Assembly: GCA_044370655.1 (NCBI GenBank)
Contig: JBILVD010000001.1
Location: forward strand, 1-41,239
Source: CAZFPN01 sp044370655
GTDB lineage: Bacteria > Pseudomonadota > Alphaproteobacteria > Rickettsiales > Deianiraeaceae
DNA: 41,239 nucleotides
Direction of reading: 5' to 3'
The translations under genes were made by a program, and so were the position numbers. Under the pieces are notes generated by a model that saw only the letters and a list, made by a program, of their open reading frames with translations, made no database searches and was not told the origin of the DNA. Shown here piece after piece: positions 23,940 through 32,162 of the stretch (its first letter is position 1; each line of letters begins with the position of its first letter).

Positions 23940-24263
23940 ATGTTAATTAATTTATTAAAATCTAAAATCCACAGAGCAAGCGTTACGGGTAGTGATTTAA
24001 ACTACGAAGGCTCAATTTTTATAGATGAAAGCTTAATGAAAAAGGCAAATATTCTTCCATATGAAAAAGTGGAAGTTTATAACATCAATACTGGAGCTAG
24101 ATTTTCTACATATGCCGTTCCTGTTGAAGTTGAAGGTTCTATTTGTTTAAATGGTGCGGCAGCGAGGCTTGTGCAAAAGGGAGACCTAGTTATTATCTGC
24201 ACTTTTGCAATGATGACAGAAGAAGAGGCGAAGAATTTTAATCCGACTGTAGTTTTAATGTAA
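23940..24263 (+). CDS. panD: Aspartate 1-decarboxylase PanD
   Basis: 107 residues. It makes beta-alanine for pantothenate and coenzyme A. The self-cleavage site is at Gly24-Ser25 (NYEGSIFIDE), the serine becoming the pyruvoyl cofactor. KSKIHRASVT and VEVYNINTGARFSTYAV are conserved, as is CLNGAAARLVQKGDLVII. It is slightly shorter at the C terminus than E. coli PanD (126). No panB or panC is near. A pantothenate step is unusual for an obligate intracellular rickettsial genome and suggests some biosynthetic independence. Confidence 0.93.
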   Translation: MLINLLKSKIHRASVTGSDLNYEGSIFIDESLMKKANILPYEKVEVYNINTGARFSTYAVPVEVEGSICLNGAAARLVQKGDLVIICTFAMMTEEEAKNFNPTVVLM

Positions 24264-24862
24264 ATTTCGGTAATTATTTACTTGATAAATCAAAAATGTC
24301 AAATTAATCAATCTTTATAATTTGGCATTAACAAACATTAATTACTTATTTAACAATTATCTTATCTCAAAAAAGTGAATTAAGTGTCCTAAGGAGCGTG
24401 GAAGTCGGGATTTATATTTTTCAATCAAAAAAAGAAAGAAGTAATATCAATTTAGCAATAATACAAAAAGAATGAGTTCAAATTGATAAAATATAATTCA
24501 TCAAGAAGGGAAGCGTTGGGCTTTTAATTAGAATTAGAAGTGCAAAAGAATGTGATACATTTGAAGATAAAATCAAAGTAATGCTAAATTAGACAACTAT
24601 CTAGTTTATAAAGAATTAACAACCAAAAGAAAGCAAAAATATTCAAATTGCATCTTAAAATTGTTCTTTTGGAGTGCTGTTAATTAATGTTTTTCAATGC
24701 CTTATTATTTATGTAAGAAAAATCTATATTCAATCTAAGATTGTAATTTTAAATATGTAAAAAGCTTTAAAACCTTAATTTATCTTTAAATAGAATAAAA
24801 AATATTGATTAAATAGGTTGTTTTTACTTGACTTTTGATTTTATTTTACTACTTTCTATGAT
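24264..24862 (+). other. 600-base gene-free stretch; possible decayed gene or RNA, nothing recognised
   Basis: No ORF of credible length exists on either strand. A hairpin, TGTCAAATT (24297-24305) pairing with AATTTGGCA (24319-24327), could end panD transcription. A less AT-rich patch at about 24385-24412 (AAGGAGCGTGGAAGTCGGG) stands out from its surroundings. From about 24500 to 24593 a short open stretch reads FIKKGSVGLLIRIRSAKE and onward before a stop, with protein-like composition, perhaps a gene fragment. A weak TTGACT at 24828-24833 may serve nusB. No tRNA, tmRNA, RNase P or SRP signature was found. Confidence 0.35.
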
Positions 24863-25555
24863 GTGAAATATGCAATTACTATGTTTATGTCGGAGGAGAT
24901 TAAAAAAACTTATTTTAGTGGGTTTTCAAGTGCAAAAACCATAACTTTAAAAAAGCCTATAAATCCGCAAACAAAGATTTTTGCTAAAAATGAGAATACT
25001 CAAATAAGCAGTGAAGAGGGCGAGATGCAAGCTTCAAAAAAGCAAAAATTTGAGAGCTTTTTAACGTATAGAAAGCGTCTTTCTCGCCTTGCAATAGTTC
25101 AAGGGCTTTACTTCTACGAGCAATTTTCCGTATTTAGCAAGGTTCCGTTTACAGATGAAGAAAAGGCAAATGAAGTTTACAGAACAATCATTTACTTTTA
25201 CAAAAGAATGTTTTTCTACGAAAAGTATGGAACAAACAAGAAAAATAAAAAACTAGAAGAACGCTTCGTAAGAGGGATTATAACATACTACGTGCTAAAC
25301 TCCGAAAAAATTGATAACTATATTAAAAAATATTTATCAAAAAAATGGAGAATTAGCCGACTAAACTCTATCTTAAGAGCTGGGCTTAGAGGGGCAATTT
25401 GTGAAGCTTTATTTTCTCATAAAAAGCAATTTAAGCTTATTATTTGTGAGTATACAGACTTAGTCGCAACTACATTTTTAGAAGAAAAAGAAATTGCTTT
25501 TTTTAATGCTATATTAGACAATATAATAAAAGAAATTAAAGAAAATTATGAATAA
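24863..25555 (+). CDS. nusB: Transcription antitermination factor NusB with an N-terminal extension
   Basis: 230 residues from a GTG start; ATGs at 24881 or 24887 are also possible. The NusB fold occupies about residue 70 onward: RLSRLAIVQGLYFYEQF at its start, then WRISRLNSILRAGLRGAICEAL and VATTFLEEKEIAFFNAILDNI at the end, the family's most conserved segments. NusB with NusE binds boxA in rRNA leaders and promotes antitermination. The first 65 or so residues are extra compared with the usual 140-160-residue protein and contain a charged, low-complexity tract. It overlaps fabD by 8 bases. Confidence 0.85.
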   Translation: MKYAITMFMSEEIKKTYFSGFSSAKTITLKKPINPQTKIFAKNENTQISSEEGEMQASKKQKFESFLTYRKRLSRLAIVQGLYFYEQFSVFSKVPFTDEEKANEVYRTIIYFYKRMFFYEKYGTNKKNKKLEERFVRGIITYYVLNSEKIDNYIKKYLSKKWRISRLNSILRAGLRGAICEALFSHKKQFKLIICEYTDLVATTFLEEKEIAFFNAILDNIIKEIKENYE

Positions 25556-26498
25556 AAATCAAATAGCATTGGTTTTTCCCGGTCAGGGGTCTCAAACTTC
25601 TGGCATGGGGAAAGATTTATACAACAATTTCAAGGCATCTAAAGATGTCTTTGATGAAGTGGACGACTCTTTAAGTTTTCCTCTTTCTAAAATAATTTTT
25701 GAAGGCACGGAAGATGATTTAAAAAAAACAGAAAATACACAACCTGCGTTAATGGCAACATCAATTGCAACTCTAAGAGCTTTAGAGGATTTATCAAACA
25801 AAAAAGCTTCTCAGTTTGCAAAAGTTTTAGCTGGACACTCTTTAGGGGAGTACTCCGCACTTGTAGCTTCTGGCTCTCTATCGCTTAAAAACGCATCAAT
25901 AATTTTGCGTAAAAGAGGGGAATTTATGTCAAATGCAATGCCAAAAGGAGGAGCTATGCTTGCAATTATCGGTTTAGAGGAGGACGGAGTTTTAAAATTA
26001 ATTCAAGCATCAAAAGGCAATTTAACACTAGTTATTGCAAATGACAACGCAAATGGACAGTTGGTGCTAAGCGGAAACGAGGAGGCTATTCTTAAGGCTC
26101 AATCTATTGCTAAAGACTTTGGTGCAAAAATGGCAGTAAAGCTTGAAGTTAGTGGGGCTTTTCACTCTCCCCTAATTTCAAAAGCAGCACAGCAAATGAG
26201 GGAGGAGCTTTCTAAATATGAAATTAACCTACCAAACATACCTATAATTAATAATTTAAATGCAAATTACTATAAAGAGAAGTCCGAAATGATAGATATA
26301 CTGTCAAAACAAATAATCTCAAGAGTTAGATGGAGGGAAACGATGATAAAAATGAAAGAGGATAACATAAAATATGCAATTGAATTAGGCTCTGGCAAGG
26401 TTCTTTGCGGTTTATTTAAAAGGACAGTAAAAGAAATTGAAACCTTTAATGCGGGTAACAAGACAGAAATAGAAAATCTTCTCAATTTAATATCCTAA
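25548..26498 (+). CDS. fabD: Malonyl-CoA:ACP transacylase FabD
   Basis: 316 residues, full length. It loads malonyl groups on acyl carrier protein for fatty acid elongation. FPGQGSQTSGMGKDLY is the N-terminal signature, AGHSLGEYSALVASG contains the nucleophilic Ser, the substrate Arg lies in ILRKRGEFM, and the catalytic His is in EVSGAFHSPLI. Its ATG lies inside the end of nusB, so the two are translationally coupled. fabD is usually linked to fabG and acpP, which are absent here. Confidence 0.96.
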   Translation: MNKNQIALVFPGQGSQTSGMGKDLYNNFKASKDVFDEVDDSLSFPLSKIIFEGTEDDLKKTENTQPALMATSIATLRALEDLSNKKASQFAKVLAGHSLGEYSALVASGSLSLKNASIILRKRGEFMSNAMPKGGAMLAIIGLEEDGVLKLIQASKGNLTLVIANDNANGQLVLSGNEEAILKAQSIAKDFGAKMAVKLEVSGAFHSPLISKAAQQMREELSKYEINLPNIPIINNLNANYYKEKSEMIDILSKQIISRVRWRETMIKMKEDNIKYAIELGSGKVLCGLFKRTVKEIETFNAGNKTEIENLLNLIS

Positions 26499-26579
26499 AA
26501 TATTTTTCCCAATCTAAAACAAATTTTACACAAATCTAAAGCCATTCTTTTCCCACATTTCCAGTTAAATTAATTTAGT

Positions 26580-26598
26580 TTATCTATTATTTAGATAA
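26580..26598. promoter_or_regulatory. Palindrome upstream of the XRE regulator, candidate operator
   Basis: TTATCTA-TTATT-TAGATAA, perfect 7-base arms around 5 bases, in the 182-base gap between fabD and the XRE gene and about 83 bases before its start. XRE dimers bind palindromes of this size, so autoregulation is plausible. Confidence 0.35.
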
Positions 26599-26680
26599 CT
26601 TTTATAAAGTTAAGCGAAATATTATATTTGATTTATCCTCCAAAATATAGTTATATTACTTTTAATTTTAATTACTTGAT

Positions 26681-26899
26681 ATGTCAAAAGATATAAACAA
26701 CACTATAGCGTCAAAGATGAAAATGGTGCGAAAAATGAACGGCTTAAACTTAAACGACGTAAGTAAGATTCTCAACGTCTCTCCTCAGCAGGTTCAAAAA
26801 TACGAATCAGGGATAACTCGAGTTCCATTTAGTAAGTTATTCTTATTTGCAAGTTATTTTAAAATTTCTCCAGAGTTTTTCTTTAAAAAAGAAGATTAA
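26681..26899 (+). CDS. Small XRE-family helix-turn-helix transcriptional regulator
   Basis: 72 residues made of one Cro/C1-type HTH: KMKMVRKMNGLNLNDVSK, then the recognition region NVSPQQVQKYESGITRVPFSKL and FASYFKISPEFFFKK. Single-domain regulators with the QQVQKYESG motif are common in Rickettsiales genomes. Its target is unknown. It lies alone between fabD and the convergent cydB, with a palindrome upstream that may be its own operator. It could have come from a phage or toxin-antitoxin module, but no partner ORF is next to it. Confidence 0.85.
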   Translation: MSKDINNTIASKMKMVRKMNGLNLNDVSKILNVSPQQVQKYESGITRVPFSKLFLFASYFKISPEFFFKKED

Positions 26900-26937
26900 A
26901 CTTATAAGAATGGATAAAAATCCCTCATTTTAAGGTT

Positions 26938-27954
26938 TTAACTATAAAATTGATCGCTTTTTTGAAGCTTTCCTTTAAACACGGTGTAAGTAATTATGCT
27001 ACAAAGAATAACAACGGGGAGCATAACAATTATTATCCAAAATGTCAATCTCATCGCTGGCTCCGAGTTTGCTGCCTCAAAAATTGTATAATTTGGAAAC
27101 AATAAGTAAGGCCACATAATAAAAACCTTCTTAGTAAGAGATGTTAAAAATATAGATGTAGTTAAAATAAATGTCTTAACTGTGTGAGATTTTTCTTTTA
27201 AAGACTTTAAAAGAAAAATAAAAATAAAAAATGCTAAAATGCTAAGCAATGCATAAACTCCAACTCTTAAGTTTGAATTAAAGAACTGCTCTTTTAAACC
27301 TTCTTGAGAGTAAAGAAGCCAACCTTCCATCACGAAAGTTCCAATAAAAGAAATCAAAACAAGAGGTTTTATCATTCTAACCGCACTCTCCGCAACCTCA
27401 CCATCCATTTTGTATCTTGCAAAAGAAAGTCCTAAAATTGAATAAACAACAACGGTTAAAATTCCGGAAACGATGTTAAATGGAGTGATAAAGTCAAGCA
27501 CACCTCCAAGATAAACCCCATCTTTCATGTTTAAACCTACAAAAGCTCCCGCAAAAAGCACACCTTGAAGAAAAGAGGCAAGAAAAGAGCCTAAAAAGAA
27601 TGTGAAGTCCCATATTTTTTTATCCTCTCCTTGAGCTTTTAACCTAAATTCAAAAGAAAGACCGCGAATAAATAGCCCAGCAACCATTAAAATTGCCGGA
27701 ATGTAGAGAGAAGGTAAAACTCCAAAATAAACAACTGGAAAAGCGGCAACACCTATTGTTCCAACATAAATCAACCAAGTCTCGTTTCCATCCCATAAAG
27801 GAGCAATGGTGTCCATTAATTTACCTCTATGTTCTTTTTTAAAGCATAAAAATGTATTCCCTATTCCTAAATCAAAACCATCTAAAACAGCGTATACCAC
27901 TAAACCTAAAACTAAAAAAAATGCAAGTATGCAAATTATTGTAATGAGTGTCAT
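26938..27954 (-). CDS. cydB: Cytochrome bd ubiquinol oxidase subunit II
   Basis: 338 residues, eight to nine membrane segments. Partner of CydA in the terminal quinol oxidase. The N terminus has AVLDGFDLGIGNTFL, with the conserved D-G-F-D-L-G motif, and APLWDGNETWLIYVG follows, as in CydB/CioB. GLSFEFR is also conserved. It starts 14 bases after cydA. No cydX-like small ORF fits in the 38 bases beyond its stop, and cydDC assembly genes are not in the window. Confidence 0.95.
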   Translation of the reverse strand: MTLITIICILAFFLVLGLVVYAVLDGFDLGIGNTFLCFKKEHRGKLMDTIAPLWDGNETWLIYVGTIGVAAFPVVYFGVLPSLYIPAILMVAGLFIRGLSFEFRLKAQGEDKKIWDFTFFLGSFLASFLQGVLFAGAFVGLNMKDGVYLGGVLDFITPFNIVSGILTVVVYSILGLSFARYKMDGEVAESAVRMIKPLVLISFIGTFVMEGWLLYSQEGLKEQFFNSNLRVGVYALLSILAFFIFIFLLKSLKEKSHTVKTFILTTSIFLTSLTKKVFIMWPYLLFPNYTIFEAANSEPAMRLTFWIIIVMLPVVILCSIITYTVFKGKLQKSDQFYS

Positions 27955-27968
27955 ATTAAATGATTAAA

Positions 27969-29324
27969 TTATTTTAACTTTTTTTCCTGCTCACCATAAA
28001 CTTCTATTAAGTCTACACTTTCAAGACCTTTAGTAAAGAGTTTTTTGATATAAACATACAAAGGAACTAAAATTAAAATGTAAAGTATTATTATAGAAAT
28101 TAAACTAAAGGCAACTTGACCTGATTTTAAATTTGCAGAACCTGCATCCTTAATTCTCATAATGTTGTAGATTATCCAAGGTTGTCTTCCTATTTCAGTT
28201 ACAAACCAACCAGCGATCACGGCAATGGGGCCTGTGTATCCAAAAATAGAAACCATGTAAAGAAAAATCTTATTTTCAAATAAGTTCTTTTTAAACCTTA
28301 AATACAAACTAAAAACCGCAATAGCAAGATATAAAAACCCAAGCCCAACCATTACTCTAAAGGAATAAAACACTAGTGCAACGTTAGGTCTATCTTCTTT
28401 TTTCCAATCTTTTAAACCTTGAACTTCTCCATCAAAAGAGTGAGTTAAAATGAAGCTCGTTAATTTTGGTATAGCAATTTCAAATAAGTTTTTCTCCTCT
28501 TTTTGACTAGGAATTGCAAAAAGAATAAGTGGAACACCAGATTTAGTCTCCCACAAACCTTCCATAGCGGCAACTTTTACAGGTTGATACTTAAGAGTAT
28601 TTAAACCGTGCATATCCCCCACAAGTATTTGAAGTGGAGCGAAAATCGTCAAAAGCCACATAGCAACCGAAAAACCTGCCCCAGCAACGGCAACTTCTTT
28701 CTTCTTAATAAGGTAGTAAGCAAGGACGGCAGAAGCAAGAAGAGCTCCTGTTAAGTAAGAGGCAATAAGCATATGAAACAAACGATAAGGCATTGAAGGG
28801 TTAAATATTATCTCCTTCCAGCTTACAACGTGCAAAACTCCATCTATCAATTCAACTCCAGAAGGTGTATGCATAAATGAATTTATAACAATAATCCAAA
28901 AAGCAGAATTATGAACTCCAACAAATACAAAGAATGTTGCAAATAAGTGAACCATAGGATGAACCCTCTTCCAACCAAATAACATAATACCAATGAATAT
29001 AGCTTCAAAGAAGAATGCAGTTAATGTTTCTGCAGCAAATAAAGGGCCAACAGCAGGGGCAGCAAATTGAGTGAATTTTGCCCAGTTCGTTCCAAATTGA
29101 AACGCCATTGGAATTCCGGTAACAACTCCAACTGCAAAATTTATCGCAAAAAACTTAGCAAAAAATCTAAACGCCGATATATAGTTTTTATTTTTTGTCT
29201 TAATCCATAAAACTTCTAAAAGTAAAAGTAAAAGTGCAATACCAATGGTAATTGCGGGAAATATTATATGATAGGCAATCGTGAACGCAAATTGAATACG
29301 AGAAAGCATGTTAGCATCAAACAT
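27969..29324 (-). CDS. cydA: Cytochrome bd ubiquinol oxidase subunit I, short Q-loop (CIO-like)
   Basis: 451 residues, against 522 in E. coli. It reduces oxygen with quinol electrons. Haem ligands are visible: His19 (FTIAYHIIFPA), His184 (YRLFHMLIASY) and Met325 (SFRVMVGLGF). GWFVTEIGRQPW is the conserved CydA signature. The periplasmic Q loop is short, as in cyanide-insensitive oxidases (CioA). A strong promoter lies upstream at 29353-29381. High oxygen affinity or tolerance of inhibitors such as NO would suit life inside or attached to a host cell. Confidence 0.96.
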   Translation of the reverse strand: MFDANMLSRIQFAFTIAYHIIFPAITIGIALLLLLLEVLWIKTKNKNYISAFRFFAKFFAINFAVGVVTGIPMAFQFGTNWAKFTQFAAPAVGPLFAAETLTAFFFEAIFIGIMLFGWKRVHPMVHLFATFFVFVGVHNSAFWIIVINSFMHTPSGVELIDGVLHVVSWKEIIFNPSMPYRLFHMLIASYLTGALLASAVLAYYLIKKKEVAVAGAGFSVAMWLLTIFAPLQILVGDMHGLNTLKYQPVKVAAMEGLWETKSGVPLILFAIPSQKEEKNLFEIAIPKLTSFILTHSFDGEVQGLKDWKKEDRPNVALVFYSFRVMVGLGFLYLAIAVFSLYLRFKKNLFENKIFLYMVSIFGYTGPIAVIAGWFVTEIGRQPWIIYNIMRIKDAGSANLKSGQVAFSLISIIILYILILVPLYVYIKKLFTKGLESVDLIEVYGEQEKKLK

Positions 29325-29352
29325 AACTAAAAACTATTTTTCATCTTGTTTA

Positions 29353-29381
29353 TTTATAAAACAAAAAAACAAAAAAGTCAA
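29353..29381 (-). promoter_or_regulatory. Sigma-70-type promoter for cydAB
   Basis: Minus strand: TTGACT (29376-29381), a 17-base spacer, TATAAA (29353-29358); five of six matches in each hexamer. The spacer is almost all T. Transcription would begin about 20 bases before the cydA ATG at 29324. Confidence 0.65.
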
Positions 29382-29495
29382 TTATAAAAATATTCTTTCT
29401 TACTTTAGAAACTTAATAAAAATACATATAAATAAATTTGACTTTTAGTAAATTTTATAATACTTAAACATGAAAAATAAGTATAAATTTATTTT

Positions 29496-29948
29496 ATGGT
29501 AATTAGAAGGATTTTTGGTAATCCAAAAAACCGAAAAAATAGGCAAGAACTATCAAAAATTAACTCTTCAAAGGAAATTTTTGTAAAAAAAAGAAAAAAG
29601 TTAGAAGATGACGAAAGTGGTGATAGCTCTGAATTTAGAGATGGTTTTAACATTTTTGGAGATATGTTCAAGTATGAGTACTTTAAAGATGTCAAAAAAA
29701 TTAAAATCTCAAATGCGGAGGAAGGCTCTGACCAAGAAACTTTGAAACATCCTAAATTAAAAAATAAAAAAGTGGATGTAATATACAGCGACTTCACAGG
29801 CGGAGTCTTTGACGTAAAAGAAGGGCGTAATCAATCACAAAACGATGAAAATGCAATTTCAAACACAGTAATAACAGACAACGTAGGTAATAAAATTGTT
29901 AAACCTATCAAAAGAAATAAAAACAAAAATTCAATTATAGGGTTTTAA
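29496..29948 (+). CDS. Hypothetical highly charged protein
   Basis: 150 residues, not recognised. Lys, Asn, Asp and Glu rich, without a signal peptide or membrane segment. The N terminus is basic (IRRIFGNPKNRKNRQ), the middle acidic (EDDESGDSSEFRDG), and a GGVFDVKEGRNQ segment precedes a basic end. The composition looks largely disordered. A perfect TATAAT is at 29456-29461, with a TTGACT just 12 bases before it, so the promoter spacing is poor. It stands alone between cydAB and mltG. It could be an effector or a nucleic-acid-associated protein; there is no direct evidence. Confidence 0.55.
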   Translation: MVIRRIFGNPKNRKNRQELSKINSSKEIFVKKRKKLEDDESGDSSEFRDGFNIFGDMFKYEYFKDVKKIKISNAEEGSDQETLKHPKLKNKKVDVIYSDFTGGVFDVKEGRNQSQNDENAISNTVITDNVGNKIVKPIKRNKNKNSIIGF

Positions 29949-30140
29949 ATTTATTTAAATATTTTTCTATATATAAAAATTTAATAATTATTAATTGTTT
30001 AAAAAGTTCAAATCTCAAAAATAATTATTTTTTTTATAATATTTTATTAAAAAAACTTGCAATTTTAAAAATGTTTGTAACTGATTATAAATGTTTATAA
30101 CTTTTAGTTTTGAACAATTTTAAACAATTACAAACAACAT
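29949..30140 (+). promoter_or_regulatory. AT-rich mltG upstream region with direct and inverted repeats
   Basis: No gene. ATGTTTGTAAC at 30071-30081 is repeated as ATGTTTATAAC at 30091-30101, 20 bases apart, about two helical turns. The inverse TTACAAAC stands at 30128-30135, just before the mltG ATG. The arrangement could bind a regulator. No unambiguous promoter was found. Confidence 0.35.
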
Positions 30141-31133
30141 ATGAACATGATAAAAAGAATTTTAAACATAGCGTTTTTATTGATTATTCTACTTATAGGA
30201 TTATTCGTATTTTTTTTAAAAAGTGATTATACAAATTTAACAACAAAGGAAGAAGGGTATATACTACTTATTGAAAAGGGGGATAATATAAGAAAAATAG
30301 CAGAAAAATTGGATATAAATGATATCTACAAAAAACCATTTACCGCCTTTTTTGTAATGAGGTTAATGCTTAAAGGCAAATCAATTAATGCTGGAGAGTA
30401 TGAAATTTTAAAAAATGACTCCCTTTTTGACTTAGTTCATAAAATTAAACACAAAATTCACTATTATCGAAAAATCACATTTATAGAAGGAGAAACCGCC
30501 TCAAGATACTTAGAGCAAATTAATTACTCCTTTGGTCTTTTAGGAAATGCAACAGAAGAAATCAAAGAAGGTTATTTCATGCCAGGAACTTACAATTATC
30601 TATACGGAGAAACAAAAAACTCATTAATTAAGCGCGCAAGGGAGGATATGATAAACTTCGTCAACACTGAGTTTTCAAAAATAGAAAACAAAGAAGAATT
30701 TTATTTAAAAAACATAAACGAGATAATAAGCCTTGCTTCAGTTGTTGAAAAGGAGAGTGGAATTGGCTTAGAGCGTAAATTAATTGCAGGAGTATTCTTA
30801 AACAGGCTAAAAAAAGGAATGAGGCTACAGTCAGACCCTACAACAATATACGAAATAACAAAAGGAAAGTATAAACTAGATAGACCTTTGACATATGCGG
30901 ACTTGACAATAAAAGGAGAATATAATACATACTACATAAAAGGTATCCCCGCTTTTCCAATTGCTTCACCAGGTAAGGAATCTATAATAGCGGTTTTAAA
31001 TCCGCAAAAAACAGAAAGCTTATTCTTTGTAGCAGATGGAAACGGAGGGCATAATTTCTCTGATAGTTACGAAGAACATTTAGAGAACGTTAAAATTTAT
31101 AAGCAATCTTTAAAAAAAGATGAAACAAAATGA
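30141..31133 (+). CDS. mltG: Endolytic murein transglycosylase MltG (YceG-like)
   Basis: 330 residues. An inner-membrane enzyme that cuts nascent glycan strands and sets their length. One N-terminal membrane segment (about 7-27), a LysM-like region around IEKGDNIRKIAEKL, then the YceG domain with EGYFMPGTYNY, the catalytic region SLASVVEKESG (Glu in the VEKE motif, 202-205), IAGVFLNRLKKGMRLQSDPTTIYEI and IPAFPIASPGKESIIAVLNP, ending in LFFVADGNGGHNFSDSYEEH. All conserved blocks are present. Its last 14 bases overlap the VirB8-like ORF, so a wall-cutting enzyme and a secretion component share a transcript. Confidence 0.95.
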   Translation: MNMIKRILNIAFLLIILLIGLFVFFLKSDYTNLTTKEEGYILLIEKGDNIRKIAEKLDINDIYKKPFTAFFVMRLMLKGKSINAGEYEILKNDSLFDLVHKIKHKIHYYRKITFIEGETASRYLEQINYSFGLLGNATEEIKEGYFMPGTYNYLYGETKNSLIKRAREDMINFVNTEFSKIENKEEFYLKNINEIISLASVVEKESGIGLERKLIAGVFLNRLKKGMRLQSDPTTIYEITKGKYKLDRPLTYADLTIKGEYNTYYIKGIPAFPIASPGKESIIAVLNPQKTESLFFVADGNGGHNFSDSYEEHLENVKIYKQSLKKDETK

Positions 31134-31865
31134 AAACAATAACTCAAGCTCATCAGATTATATATCCTCTCGTGTAAAAAGCGGAGAGTATTTTAATGAT
31201 GCAAAAGACTGGCTTTACAAAATTTATATTTCCCCGTACAAAACAAAAATTGATTTACTGATAATAATTATCGTAACCGCAATTGTTATAGTATTTTTTG
31301 TCTTGACATCATTTTTTGGAGTGCAAGCAGTTAAGCAAAAAAATGGAATTGTAACTTTAGAAAGCGACTTTGAAGATGAATACATAATTCAAAAAATCCC
31401 AAAACATTACATAAACAACGAAAAAAACATAATCCGTTTTGTCTTAGAAAGTTATATAGAATTTTTTGAAAGTTATGAAACAACAAGGTATAATATATAT
31501 GAAATTACAAACAAAATTACAGTCATAAGGCAAAATTCAAGTAAGCAAGTTGGAGATAAGTTTGAAAGAATATTAAGAGAAAATTACTTAAATGAAATAC
31601 TTTCTGGCTTTACTAGAAAGGCTAAAATAGACAAATTTGAATTTATAGAACCAGAAACTTAAACTTCATCTTACCATCAAAATCTGCAACAAAAGTCCGT
31701 GCTTATTTAACTTCCTTTGTTTTTAATGAAGATGGTAAATTTTTAGTAAAAGAAGAAAAGCGAGTAGTTGAAATAGGATACACTTACAAAGGTATAGAAC
31801 GAGATAAAGACGGAAATTTAGGTAATTTAAATTTAAAGGTAACGGCTTATAATTACATAATTTGA
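31120..31865 (+). pseudogene. VirB8-like type IV secretion protein, interrupted by a single-base frameshift
   Basis: The first frame gives 180 residues and stops at 31660-31662. It has a cytoplasmic N terminus, one membrane segment (about 45-68) and the start of a VirB8-type periplasmic fold (RFVLESYIEFFESYETTRYN). From about 31641 the -1 frame is open to a TGA at 31863 and reads FILPSKSATKVRAYLTSF, then VVEIGYTYKGIERD and LNLKVTAYNYII, which match the end of VirB8 (I-x-Y-x-Y, then V-T-x-Y). Adding one base near 31650-31660 gives a single protein of about 248 residues. It is either a recent pseudogene or a sequencing error in a short A run. VirB8 is the inner-membrane scaffold of T4SS. Confidence 0.65.
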
Positions 31866-31895
31866 TATACTCTACTTAGAGGCGAACAGGATTTA

Positions 31896-31927
31896 TGGAG
31901 TAAATAAATCTTTACCTCCAGTATTTT
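31896..31927 (+). terminator. Hairpin plus T tract after the VirB8-like gene
   Basis: TGGAGTAAA (31896-31904), a 6-base loop, then TTTACCTCCA (31911-31920), pairing with one bulge, followed by GTATTTTT. It lies 30 bases after the frame-corrected VirB8 stop, where an intrinsic terminator for mltG-virB8 is expected. Confidence 0.6.
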
Positions 31928-32016
31928 TAGGATTTTACTCTTGTAATTTTACCTATCTTTAAACCCCACACAACTTAGTTATCTACTATAATTTGTCATA
32001 TAGTTGTAAGTTTTTT

Positions 32017-32067
32017 AAGTTATCAAAATATAACTTTATCGTTAAATTATTTATAAGTATAACTTAT
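32017..32067. promoter_or_regulatory. Two palindromes upstream of the SMR pair, candidate operators
   Basis: AAGTTAT-CAAAAT-ATAACTT (32017-32036) and ATAAGT-ATA-ACTTAT (32053-32067), both with perfect arms built on the same half-site ATAAGT/ACTTAT. A further half-site, ATAAGT, lies near 32145 at the expected transcription start. This suggests a dimeric regulator of the transporter promoter. The regulator is not in the window, unless it is the XRE protein. Confidence 0.4.
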
Positions 32068-32111
32068 TATAAATTTTTAATACATTATTATAATGCAAAC
32101 TTAATATTACT

Positions 32112-32140
32112 TTGACATACTAAGGAATATTTTTTATACT
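32112..32140 (+). promoter_or_regulatory. Near-consensus promoter of the SMR pair
   Basis: TTGACA (six of six), a 17-base spacer, TATACT (five of six). Start of transcription near 32147, about 16 bases before the first SMR ATG. It is the best promoter match in the window. Confidence 0.75.
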
Positions 32141-32162
32141 TAAGATAAGTTTATTTTAAAAT

